From Campylobacter jejuni (lineage in GTDB: Bacteria; Campylobacterota; Campylobacteria; Campylobacterales; Campylobacteraceae), in contig JACRSG010000003.1 in NCBI GenBank assembly GCA_014305285.1, positions 1-62,343 of the forward strand: a stretch of DNA of 62,343 nt. The letters run 5' to 3'. The notes below the pieces were generated by a model that ran no database searches, was not told the origin of the DNA, and saw nothing but the letters and a program-made list of their open reading frames with translations. Made by a program: the position numbers and the translations under genes. Each line of letters opens with the position of its first letter. Position 1 is the first letter of the stretch. Shown here piece after piece: positions 54,871 to 62,343 of this stretch.

Positions 54871-57028
54871 AATAGTCGATTTAGTTTTTCCTTTTTTGGG
54901 GCCTTTAATTGCTCCTGCTTTAAAAGCTAAAAGCTTAACTATTGTTGGTTTTTTAGTTTGTATTTTAGCTATTATCATAATTCCTTTACCAAGTCCTATT
55001 TTGGACTTTTTTTTAGCTTTAAGTATAGCTTTAGCAGTATTGATCATTTTAATTTCTATTTATATACCTAAGCCGACAGATTTAACAACTTTTCCAACTT
55101 TAATCTTAATTATTACTTTATTTAGACTTTCATTAAATATAGCTACCACAAGGATGATTTTAAGTGAAGGACAAAACGGCCCTGAAGCTGTGAGTGAAAT
55201 TATAGCAGCATTTGGAGAATTTGTTGTTGGTGGAAATATGGTCATTGGTGTGATCGTATTTTGTATCTTGGTGTTGATTAATTTCATGGTTGTTACAAAA
55301 GGTAGTACAAGGGTTTCTGAGGTACAAGCAAGATTTACACTTGATGCGATGCCAGGTAAACAAATGGCTATTGACGCGGATTTGAATGCAGGACTCATTG
55401 ATGAACAAACCGCTAGATCAAGACGTCAAGAAGTTATTGCTGAGGCAAACTTCTATGGTGCAATGGATGGTTCTTCTAAATTTATCAAAGGAGATGCTGT
55501 TGCGGGAATTATCATAACCATTATAAATATCATAGGTGGTTTTTTAATAGGGTCTTTTCAACACGATATGGCTTTAAGTGATGCTGCCTCTACCTATACT
55601 ATTTTAACCATAGGTGATGGACTTGTATCGCAAATTCCAGGGCTTATTACTTCTACTGCAACCGCTATAATTATCACTCGTGCAAGCAAAGATGAGGAAA
55701 ATTTTGCAGAAGGAACTTTAACTCAACTTTTAAGCGAATATCGCACGCTTTTAATAGTAGGTTTTGTGCTTTTTATCTTTGCACTAGTGCCTGGTTTGCC
55801 AACTTTATCCTTAGGCTTTATGGCTTTAGTTTTTTTAAGTCTTGGCTATCTTACCAAGCAGGTTAAGGAAGGTAAAATTGATATAACCACAGTTAAAAAA
55901 AACAAACCAAGTGCCGCAGCCGCATCTCAAAGTGGAGCAGGGGGGGTGACAGCACCTGTTAAGAAAAACGAAGAAGAAATTCTCAAAGAAGAAGAGTACA
56001 AGATTAATGACATACTGAAAGTTGAAATTTTAGAACTTGAACTTGGATACGGACTTATTAAGCTTGCTGAAAACGAACTTACAGAAAGAATTCGCTCAAT
56101 GAGAAGAAGTATTGCTGAAAGTTTAGGATTTTTGATGCCAAAAATCAGAATAAGGGATAATTTAAGACTTAAACCAAATGAGTATAGTTTCAAACTCAAG
56201 GGTGTATCTATAGCAAGTGCTGAAATTTATCCTGATAAATATTTAGCTATGGATAGTGGTTTTATCACAGAGGAGATAGAAGGGATTGCTACAAAAGAAC
56301 CTGCTTTTAACTCTGATGCACTTTGGATTGATGCGAATTTAAAAGATGAAGCTACATTAAACGGCTATATAGTAATAGATCCTGCAAGTGTTATTTCAAC
56401 ACATATGAGCGAACTTATTAAAGCGCACGCAAGCGAACTTCTCACACGCCAAGAGGTGCAAAATCTTCTTGATAAGGTTAAAAATGATTATCCAATCATC
56501 GTAGAAGGTGTTTTAGGCGTTGCATCTGTAAGTCTTATTCAAAAAATTCTTAAAGACTTACTTAAGCATCACATACCAATTAAAGATATGCTTACTATTT
56601 TAGAATCTGTAAGCGATATAGCAGAAGTAAGCAAGAGTTTTGATATGATTATTGAACATGTAAGAGCATCTTTAGCTAGAATGATTACAAATATGTATTT
56701 AGACGATAAAGGAAATTTGGATATTTTTATTTTGGATTCTGCTAGCTCTGCGGTTTTAATGGAAAATGTACAATTTAGAGATGGAAGTTATCATTTGCCT
56801 TTAAGTGTAGCTCAAACAGGCACTTTAGTAGATACTCTAAGAGCTGAAGTTGCCGCAGTAGCAAATGGTCGTATCAAGCCTTTTATACTTTGCGTTGAAC
56901 CGCAGCTTAGAAAATTCATTGCCGATATTTGTTATAATTTTAGTATTAATATAGTAGTGTTAAGTTTTGCAGAAATTGCAGAAAATACAAATTTTAATAC
57001 TGAAGGTATTATTAGGATAGAACTTTAA
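54857..57028 (+). CDS. flhA: Flagellar export gate protein FlhA
   Basis: Inner-membrane component of the flagellar type III secretion gate, also needed for RpoN-class flagellar gene expression in C. jejuni. 723 residues. Eight or so membrane helices span residues 20-335, with the cytoplasmic FHIPEP loop (RFTLDAMPGKQMAIDADLNA and ARSRRQEV). After a linker near 350-370, the large cytosolic domain runs to the end. A run of seven G lies in the linker (55940-55946). Start inside the Rrf2 gene. CiaB is thought to leave through this apparatus. Confidence 0.96.
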   Translation: MAKNKIVDLVFPFLGPLIAPALKAKSLTIVGFLVCILAIIIIPLPSPILDFFLALSIALAVLIILISIYIPKPTDLTTFPTLILIITLFRLSLNIATTRMILSEGQNGPEAVSEIIAAFGEFVVGGNMVIGVIVFCILVLINFMVVTKGSTRVSEVQARFTLDAMPGKQMAIDADLNAGLIDEQTARSRRQEVIAEANFYGAMDGSSKFIKGDAVAGIIITIINIIGGFLIGSFQHDMALSDAASTYTILTIGDGLVSQIPGLITSTATAIIITRASKDEENFAEGTLTQLLSEYRTLLIVGFVLFIFALVPGLPTLSLGFMALVFLSLGYLTKQVKEGKIDITTVKKNKPSAAAASQSGAGGVTAPVKKNEEEILKEEEYKINDILKVEILELELGYGLIKLAENELTERIRSMRRSIAESLGFLMPKIRIRDNLRLKPNEYSFKLKGVSIASAEIYPDKYLAMDSGFITEEIEGIATKEPAFNSDALWIDANLKDEATLNGYIVIDPASVISTHMSELIKAHASELLTRQEVQNLLDKVKNDYPIIVEGVLGVASVSLIQKILKDLLKHHIPIKDMLTILESVSDIAEVSKSFDMIIEHVRASLARMITNMYLDDKGNLDIFILDSASSAVLMENVQFRDGSYHLPLSVAQTGTLVDTLRAEVAAVANGRIKPFILCVEPQLRKFIADICYNFSINIVVLSFAEIAENTNFNTEGIIRIEL

Positions 57029-57036
57029 GGAATATA

Positions 57037-58071
57037 ATGAAAATTTATCATCTTTCACACACAGATCTTGATGGTTATGCTTGTCAATTTGTAGTAAATT
57101 TTTATTTTAAAAATGTGAAATTTTATAATTCTAATTATGGCAAAGAAATTAATGAAAATTTTAACTCTATTATAAGTGATATAGAAAAAGATGGAAATTT
57201 TGGAAAAGCTATGATTCTAATAACAGATTTAAATTTAAATTTAAATCAATGCGAAGAATTTGAAAAAATTTGCAAAGAGAAAAATACTAAAATTTTTCTT
57301 CTTGATCATCATCAAAGTGGCGAAGAATGTGCTCAAAAATATTCTTGGTATTTGCTTGATTCTAAAAGATGTGCAACTAAGATCGTTTATGATTTTTTCT
57401 CTAAAATCTGCAACCCTATTGTAGAACTTTCAAAATTTGTTGATGTGGTTAATGCTGTTGATATTTGGCTAAGTGAAGATGAAAATTTTGAACTTGGAAA
57501 GGTTTTTTTAAGCTTGATTGCTAATGCGAAAGAAATAAATCGTGTGATGTTTAAAGAATCGCAAATCAACTATATGTTTTTCTTGCTTGATAAGGCTTGG
57601 AAATTTATAGGAAAAGAAAATGCGAATATTTTACTCGATAATGCTACCCATTTTATAAAAAAGGATTATTTTGCCAGAAAAAATGATGATACTCTTTCTA
57701 ATTTAATTTCTTATTTTGTAGTCGAAAAACTAAGCGAACTAAAAGAAAATTTCAGCATAGAATATGAAGGTCATAAAGGTATCTTAACTTCAAATATAGG
57801 CAATACTTCTGTTATTGGAAATGATTTTTTAGTAAAAAATCCCGATTATGACTTTTTTATTGATGTTAATTCTAGAAAAACCTTAAGTTTCCGTGCAAAT
57901 GGAAAAATAGATGTAAGTTTAATGGCTAAAAATTTGGTAGGCGGTGGCGGGCATAAAAATGCTAGTGGTGGACTTTTTGCAACATTTAAAGATGGGGCAA
58001 ATTATAATCATATAAAAGCTCAAATTATTGATTTAATCAAAAGTAGAGAACTTAAAAAGGAAAAGCAATGA
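57037..58071 (+). CDS. DHH/DHHA1 family phosphoesterase
   Basis: 344 residues. Metal-binding HTDLDGYACQF near residue 10 and the DHH motif LLDHHQSG near 92 are followed by the C-terminal DHHA1 glycine-rich RNA-binding motif GGGGHKNASGG near 305. Such proteins are nanoRNases or cyclic dinucleotide phosphodiesterases; which one cannot be told. Nine bases after flhA, AAGGAATATA before the ATG, and overlapping the next gene. Confidence 0.88.
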   Translation: MKIYHLSHTDLDGYACQFVVNFYFKNVKFYNSNYGKEINENFNSIISDIEKDGNFGKAMILITDLNLNLNQCEEFEKICKEKNTKIFLLDHHQSGEECAQKYSWYLLDSKRCATKIVYDFFSKICNPIVELSKFVDVVNAVDIWLSEDENFELGKVFLSLIANAKEINRVMFKESQINYMFFLLDKAWKFIGKENANILLDNATHFIKKDYFARKNDDTLSNLISYFVVEKLSELKENFSIEYEGHKGILTSNIGNTSVIGNDFLVKNPDYDFFIDVNSRKTLSFRANGKIDVSLMAKNLVGGGGHKNASGGLFATFKDGANYNHIKAQIIDLIKSRELKKEKQ

Positions 58072-58310
58072 ATCAAAACAATAATAAAACTTTAAAAAGT
58101 GAACTAGAAGATTTACAATATGAGCTTAGTATAGTTTTAGAAGCCATGCTTTTATACGCTGGAGTTAAAAGAGAAAAATTAGAAAATGCAATAAAAGCTT
58201 ATATTGATAACATAGATAATGTACTCGAAAATTCCAATAAAGAAGGGGTTGATGAAATTTTAGAAGTAGTGGAATTTTTAAAAAACAAATACAAAGATTT
58301 TTTTCAATGA
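58068..58310 (+). CDS. Small helical protein, 80 aa
   Basis: Overlaps the DHH gene stop by four bases and the following start by four. Almost entirely helical and acidic (LEDLQYELSIVLEAMLLYAG, then KREKLENAIKAYIDNID). No recognised family. The tight coupling in a flhA-DHH-small gene-periplasmic gene chain suggests cotranscription. Confidence 0.7.
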   Translation: MNQNNNKTLKSELEDLQYELSIVLEAMLLYAGVKREKLENAIKAYIDNIDNVLENSNKEGVDEILEVVEFLKNKYKDFFQ

Positions 58311-58939
58311 AAAAGTGTATTTTAATTTTTTTTAGTTTATATTCTTTAAGTTTTGCTAATATTTATGAAAAATTAAATGATTTTGCTTATGAAAAAAAAT
58401 CGAACAAAGATTTTAAGGTTCAAAAAGTTAAATTAGTGCAATTTTCACAAGAAAATAAAAATTGTCTTGAACTTTTAATAGAAGCTGGTCAAGTTAGAAT
58501 TTTAAATAGCTATAATTCTTGTCAAAAATTATCTAAAGATGAAAATTTTCAAAAATTTCTTAATGAAGATTTTTTAAAACTTTATAAAAATAATGGATAT
58601 TTAATTAACGAGAATTTACAAGCTTTGAAAAATACCATGCAAGATATTATGATATATTATAAACTGTACTATTCTTTTAGTAAAGATATAAAAGATATGA
58701 GCAAAAATAAGAATTTAGATATTTTAAATATAGACGAAAAAGACGGTGGCACTTTACTTTATAAAATCAACAATCAAGCTTGCGTTGGAATAGAACTTGT
58801 AAGACATGATTCAAGAATGGCTATGAAAATATATGGGATAGAAAATTTGGATAAAGAGTGTAAATTATTTATCCAATCGCCTTCTTTTAAAGATCTTTCC
58901 TACACAAAAAAAGATTTTAGGCGGTATTATTTAGAATAA
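58307..58939 (+). CDS. Secreted periplasmic protein of unknown function
   Basis: 210 residues with a Sec signal peptide (MKKCILIFFSLYSLSFA). The mature part is Lys/Asn rich with Cys in NKNCLELLIEAG, YNSCQKL, NQACVGIEL and KECKLF, which could form two disulfides, a link to the nearby dsb genes. No domain recognised. Last of the flhA chain. Confidence 0.75.
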   Translation: MKKCILIFFSLYSLSFANIYEKLNDFAYEKKSNKDFKVQKVKLVQFSQENKNCLELLIEAGQVRILNSYNSCQKLSKDENFQKFLNEDFLKLYKNNGYLINENLQALKNTMQDIMIYYKLYYSFSKDIKDMSKNKNLDILNIDEKDGGTLLYKINNQACVGIELVRHDSRMAMKIYGIENLDKECKLFIQSPSFKDLSYTKKDFRRYYLE

Positions 58940-59079
58940 ATAAATGCTTTAATTTTTGCTTTAATTTTTAAATAAAAATTTTTAAAAATCACACTTAAAG
59001 TAAAAGTATCCTGTCTTCCAAGATTTTGAAAAACGCAATTATCTAAGTCTTTTTTTTCTTGAATGCTTAAATTTTTCAT
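58927..59079 (-). CDS. Possible small protein, 50 aa
   Basis: ATG at 59077-59079 after AAAGG. The frame is open for 50 codons (MKNLSIQEKKDLDNCVFQNL, then GRQDTFTLSVIFKNFYLKIK) and ends inside the 3' end of the convergent periplasmic gene. Basic C-terminus, no known family. It is short enough to be chance. The remaining bases to 59427 hold only a vestigial frame near 59262 and the dsbA leader. Confidence 0.4.
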   Translation of the reverse strand: MKNLSIQEKKDLDNCVFQNLGRQDTFTLSVIFKNFYLKIKAKIKAFIYSK

Positions 59080-59261
59080 TAACCTAACCTTTAAAAATAT
59101 TGCAAGGTTTTATTATATCTAAAAAACTTTATTTTTGCTTTAAATTTTTATAAGTTCTATTTTCAGTATCAATGAATATTATTTTAAAGTTTGAAGCTTT
59201 TTTCTTAAAATGTATTGGCTTTTTCTAAATAAAGTCCTATGCTGAAAATAAGGAGGAAAAT

Positions 59262-59340
59262 TGATGAATTAGCGGTTTAGGTACGGGTTATCAAGCAAAT
59301 GCCTTTTAGTGTTGAACAAGCATTCAATTCTAAAAAATAA
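59262..59340 (+). pseudogene. Vestige of a small reading frame
   Basis: AAGGAGG followed by ATG looks like a real translation start, but the frame stops at the third codon. In another frame SGLGTGYQANAF reads well. Removing one T after it joins SVEQAFNSKK and a TAA stop. This suggests a decayed small gene of unknown function. Evidence is thin. Confidence 0.3.
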
Positions 59341-59427
59341 CAATAAACCCAAAAAATAAATTTGGGCATATTTATTTTTTTTAAATAAAATAATCTTTGA
59401 GAATTTTATTTTAACCAAGGATATATT

Positions 59428-60072
59428 ATGCGTAATTTTTTTTGCAAATTTATTTTAGCTCTTGTATTTTGTTCAAATTTTGCATTAGCAAATAATAGTT
59501 TTATTACCCTTAATCCAAGTTTACCCAACTCTGAAAATAGCGTAATAGAAGCATTTTCTTATAAATGTATACATTGTTATAATCATCATAAATTTGGAAC
59601 TCTTGAAAAACTGAGAGAAGCTTTTCCAAATTTACATTTTAAACTCTATCCTGTAAGTTTAATGAATGGGGAATTTTCCAAAGAAATGAATGAGCTTTTT
59701 GCCTTTGCTCAATACAAAGATGAGCAAAAGGGTAAAGATGCGAGTTATTCTGATAGTTTATCTCATAAACTTGCTGATGTTTATTTTGTTTCTTATTTTT
59801 TAAACAAGCAAAGAAATTTTTCAAATTTAGATGAATTTTACGACATAGGTTTAAAGGCTATGAATGTAAATAAAAATGAAGTATTAAATTTTTTAAATAC
59901 CCCAAAAGCTAAAGAAATTTTAAGCGAATTTCAAAGAGCTAATGATATAGCTAAAACCTATGGCACCCCTGCTTTTGTTGTTAATGGAAAATATCAAATT
60001 AACCCAAGCACAATCAATTCAATGCAAGATTTAGAAAATTTAGTTAAAAAATTAAGCAATATGCAACAATAA
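59428..60072 (+). CDS. dsbA: Thiol:disulfide oxidoreductase DsbA
   Basis: Periplasmic oxidase that forms disulfide bonds in secreted proteins. 214 residues, signal peptide ending near FALA. The redox CIHC lies in FSYKCIHCYNHH near residue 50. The insertion helical domain is in the middle, and the cis-Pro loop YGTPAFVV near 180. AAGGATATATT precedes the ATG. Convergent with the arylsulfate sulfotransferase remnant, and probably reoxidised by the DsbB downstream. Confidence 0.94.
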   Translation: MRNFFCKFILALVFCSNFALANNSFITLNPSLPNSENSVIEAFSYKCIHCYNHHKFGTLEKLREAFPNLHFKLYPVSLMNGEFSKEMNELFAFAQYKDEQKGKDASYSDSLSHKLADVYFVSYFLNKQRNFSNLDEFYDIGLKAMNVNKNEVLNFLNTPKAKEILSEFQRANDIAKTYGTPAFVVNGKYQINPSTINSMQDLENLVKKLSNMQQ

Positions 60073-60803
60073 TTTTTTTAATCATATTTGTATAAGGTCC
60101 ATAGCGATGTTGGGTTGTAGAAAAGCTATCGTCATAAGATCCTACATCCATATCTAAAGACTTAACCTTTCTATTTGGAAAGTCTTTATCTCTAGCTTTA
60201 ATAGGACGAGCTTGTGGTTTCATATAAGCTGCTTACTTCATAAGTATCTTCAAGACTTAAGTCAGGCTGGCACCTTGAAGTATATTTTTAATATAAGAAG
60301 CAGCCAGAATCATTCTATACAGATTGCGAGCCTTTGCCAAATTGTTTTCCAAGAACATTATTTACTAAAGATACAGCCTATCTGAAAATTTTGAATCCAT
60401 TTTTAGTATTTTCACATTTTCAAAAGGAGTTTCTCTTTAATCAGTGCTTCCACTTGGCTCTATACTAACCCTTGGAGTTCTAATTCTATAAATCTCATCA
60501 ACAATTTTTGACTTTTACCATTTGCGGTTTCATCTTTACTGTATTTAAATAAAAAGGATAAAATCCAAAAATAGAAATTCCACCATAAGTCTTAGTCATT
60601 TTTGTTTAGGAACAATAGTTGCTTTTATATCACTTAAGATATAACCATCAGGGATTCATTTTTAATCGTGCCTATTTGTCCTTAAAATTTGCCAATCTAT
60701 TTTCACTCGACTAGGAACTTACCCATCGCCATTAAAGCATTAGGTGCAAGTAGGATACAACCCGCCAAAAGTGCTATGTAAAGAATTTGCTAACTCTCAT
60801 CAT
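60069..60803 (-). pseudogene. astA: Remnant of arylsulfate sulfotransferase (astA)
   Basis: Reading leftwards, AAAGGA and ATG 60801-60803 begin a signal peptide broken by one frameshift: MMRVSKFF, then IALLAGCILLAPNALMAMGK. A middle piece reads VDEIYRIRTPRVSIEPSGS. The end reads KPQARPIKARDKDFPNRK, then VKSLDMDVGSYDDSFSTTQH and RYGPYTNMIKKI. About 730 bases remain against roughly 1.9 kb in intact family members, so internal deletions add to the frameshifts. The family moves sulfate between phenols in the periplasm and needs disulfides, hence the dsb neighbours. Identification rests on context and my memory of the locus. Confidence 0.65.
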
Positions 60804-60840
60804 CAATCCTTTAAAATTATTTAAGTCATCTTAAAATAGC

Positions 60841-61641
60841 TTAATAAAATCTTAAAACAGTTTGATTTAATAAACTCGCTATATCTTGATTTGGATTTTT
60901 TGGTTCTCCTATAAATTTAAGTACTAAAGCTAAAATAATAATCACTAATGCAAAAATTTTAGTATTAGATTTATTTTTATCTAAAATATAGGCTATAAAC
61001 ATTGCAAAAAGTGTGACAAAACAACATAAAAATGCTATAAGACAGCAAATTGCCATATTCATAAACTTTAAACTGGGAATCAAATACCAACCATTACGAT
61101 AAAGCCCATTTTCAAAATCAGGTGGGGTTCCTATAAAAAATTTTTGAAAAGCATTAAGATGATTATAAGCATTTTCTGGAACTACAGGGGTATCCATCCC
61201 GCATTCTCCTGTCGGTAAAAACCAACTAGGAATCCATTCATGCAAAGGTAAATTAAATGGATAAATAGGAATTTCACGACATCCATTTACACCTGCAAAA
61301 GGATTTTCAGAATGAACCACTTCATGGATATGATTTAAAGTCAGACAATGCTCCAAGCCAAGCCAAATTCCATAAAAAGCTAAGCTATAAGAAAAAATTT
61401 TTATAATATTGTTTACAGGGTTGATTAATGCAATCATACCACCTATAGCCATAACAAACATATCAAACCTTATATACACACATTGTTCGCAAGGTTCCAT
61501 AAAAAGATATTCTTGAAATAAAAAATGCGCTATACAAGTAAGTCCTATAGTGACTATAATCAAAATCAACCAAGGTTTGCGCGTATCTTGCCACTTAGAA
61601 AGTGAAAAATTTCTGCAATTATCTTTCATTTTATAACTCAT
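60841..61641 (-). CDS. dsbB: Disulfide bond oxidoreductase DsbB
   Basis: Inner-membrane protein that reoxidises DsbA and passes electrons to quinone. 266 residues with about five hydrophobic segments. The first periplasmic Cys pair is in [13 protein letters not shown] near residue 55, and a second pair is in GVNGCREIP and PTGECGMD near 125-150. Longer than E. coli DsbB (176), with an extended second periplasmic loop. Its ATG lies within the truncated dsbA-like gene upstream, implying coupled translation. Confidence 0.92.
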   Translation of the reverse strand: MSYKMKDNCRNFSLSKWQDTRKPWLILIIVTIGLTCIAHFLFQEYLFMEPCEQCVYIRFDMFVMAIGGMIALINPVNNIIKIFSYSLAFYGIWLGLEHCLTLNHIHEVVHSENPFAGVNGCREIPIYPFNLPLHEWIPSWFLPTGECGMDTPVVPENAYNHLNAFQKFFIGTPPDFENGLYRNGWYLIPSLKFMNMAICCLIAFLCCFVTLFAMFIAYILDKNKSNTKIFALVIIILALVLKFIGEPKNPNQDIASLLNQTVLRFY

Positions 61642-61855
61642 TTTTGCTTGCTAAATAAAATTTATAAGTTAAATTATGATGATCATAAGAATGAGTGCAG
61701 CGATAAGAAAAAATTTCGATCAATGAATTATCAGCATGAGTGATAGGATTTTTAAGAACTACATATTCTTTACCTTCACTCAATGCACTAGCACTTATAC
61801 CTGCTAAAAAAGCAAATACAACAATAGAACTTGCTAATTTTACTGGAATTTTCAT
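61631..61855 (-). pseudogene. Truncated second DsbA (dsbA2-like)
   Basis: 74 codons against about 215 for an intact DsbA. Signal peptide (MKIPVKLASSIVVFAFLAG) and strand EIFSYRCTHSYDHH are kept and match the other DsbA (AFSYKCIHCYNHH), but the second redox Cys is Ser. The sequence then jumps to [13 protein letters not shown] and a stop within dsbB, so the helical domain and cis-Pro loop are gone. It may still be translated, leading ribosomes into dsbB, but cannot be an oxidase. Confidence 0.85.
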
Positions 61856-62262
61856 TACCTTACTCCTTGAAATTTAGATTTGATAAAATTTTTTATTAAG
61901 TTCTTATATAATAATTATTATAAAAATATTAAAATAAAAATATTCTTAAAAAAATTTTACAACTAAGAATATTTACCTTAGCTAAAAATCAAAAATAGGG
62001 GATTAAAAAATTTAATACATAAATTATCATTTTTATATATATTTTGATAAAAATATAAAATAATTTAATTTTTAAATATTTTTTATAGTTTTCAAGAAAA
62101 ATAAAATATAATTTTGATTTACCAAATAAAATTATCAATTTTTTACATTATATTTTATGGATAAGTTTATTTCACTCAAAAGGTAAAATCATAATAGTAT
62201 GTAAAAATAGTAATTTAATCCATACCAAAATAGAATAATACTAGTATATATAAAAAAGTTTG

Positions 62263-62296
62263 AAAATTATAGTTTTCAATATAAAATTATAATTTT
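62263..62296. other. Candidate dif (XerH recombination) site
   Basis: Two 14-base arms, AAAATTATAGTTTT and AAAATTATAATTTT, form an inverted repeat with one mismatch around a six-base centre CAATAT. That is the size and layout of a chromosome dimer resolution site. From memory of C. jejuni gene order, the single-recombinase gene xerH should lie just beyond the window edge. The surroundings (61856-62343) are very AT rich and otherwise hold no gene, so chance similarity is possible. Confidence 0.45.
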
Positions 62297-62343
62297 TAAA
62301 TATTTTTACCTTTTATCATATCTTTTTATGATTGATGTAAGAT

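Noticed and set aside
55160-55408. Minus-strand frames inside flhA
   Set aside because: Opposite-strand shadows of a well-recognised gene, with no plausible start signals. The same holds for the many frames opposite pycB, prs, pheT, rpsA and ftsK.
57037-58071. Part of a cyclic-dinucleotide defence system
   Set aside because: The DHH protein could act on cyclic dinucleotides, but the neighbours are flagellar and small housekeeping genes, with no cyclase or effector, so defence is unsupported.
61980-62120. Additional small genes in the AT-rich tail
   Set aside because: Frames are short, lack ribosome-binding sites and have the composition of background AT-rich DNA.

Overview
This window is AT-rich Campylobacter chromosome and almost certainly Campylobacter jejuni. 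The evidence is the aspartate/glutamate-binding protein Peb1A with its ABC partners, the invasion antigen CiaB, the 750-residue FlgL/FlaD, a receiver-less CheB beside CheR, a Pgp2-type L,D-carboxypeptidase, and a gene order matching my memory of the Cj0939c-Cj0864 stretch of NCTC 11168 read in the opposite direction. At least eight genes are broken, several of which I remember as intact in the reference strain. That fits a strain with heavy gene decay, and C. jejuni subsp. doylei is a plausible guess that I cannot prove here.

Layout. 1-510: tRNA cluster Asp-Lys-Glu-Val-Asp, with the Asp gene and its promoter duplicated. 570-2000: a hypothetical gene, then wrecks of a 2-acylglycerophosphoethanolamine acyltransferase (aas) and an auxin-efflux-type transporter. 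2130-2690: tRNA-Leu and atpE. 2820-10320: two tandem sodium symporters, then the central-metabolism and arginine genes pycB, pckA and argH. 10350-14825 (minus strand): a tightly overlapped operon rpiB, coiled-coil protein, apt, dedA-like, pepA, ychF. 14990-16350: cheB-cheR. 16476-19460: the PEB1 acidic amino-acid ABC system, closed by a strong terminator. 19537-25700: prs, cstA with its small partner, a thioesterase, ciaB and hupB.

25784-28553: cysM, then on the minus strand a copper-delivery cluster (PCuAC-like, membrane protein, SCO1) whose first gene is a decayed paralogue of its own third gene. 28707-31141: pgp2-alr-trmL (cell wall and tRNA modification). 31233-32447: decayed alanine/sodium symporter. 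32476-33940: polar amino-acid ABC ATPase and permease. 34056-35159: small membrane protein, DJ-1/PfpI protein and HIT protein. 35282-44568: a long plus-strand operon pheS-pheT-aroA-ispH, then rpsA, a membrane protein and serA. 44555-46432: decayed two-component system. 46420-48348: ABC-F ATPase. 48375-48546: tRNA-Gly and tRNA-Leu. 48726-57028: flgL with a sigma-54 promoter, ftsK, rpsO, an Rrf2 regulator and flhA. 57037-59079: DHH phosphoesterase and small genes. 59428-61855: disulfide-bond locus with intact dsbA and dsbB, but the arylsulfate sulfotransferase and the second dsbA are wrecked. 61856-62343: non-coding AT-rich DNA with a dif-like inverted repeat, consistent with the replication terminus next to xerH.

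I found no CRISPR array, prophage or insertion sequence. There is no convincing new defence or mobile system. The most informative signals are the pattern of gene decay, the tRNA duplication with an odd Glu anticodon arm, the zinc-protease motif in CiaB, the likely ATT start of ftsK, the G7 tract in flhA and the candidate dif site.
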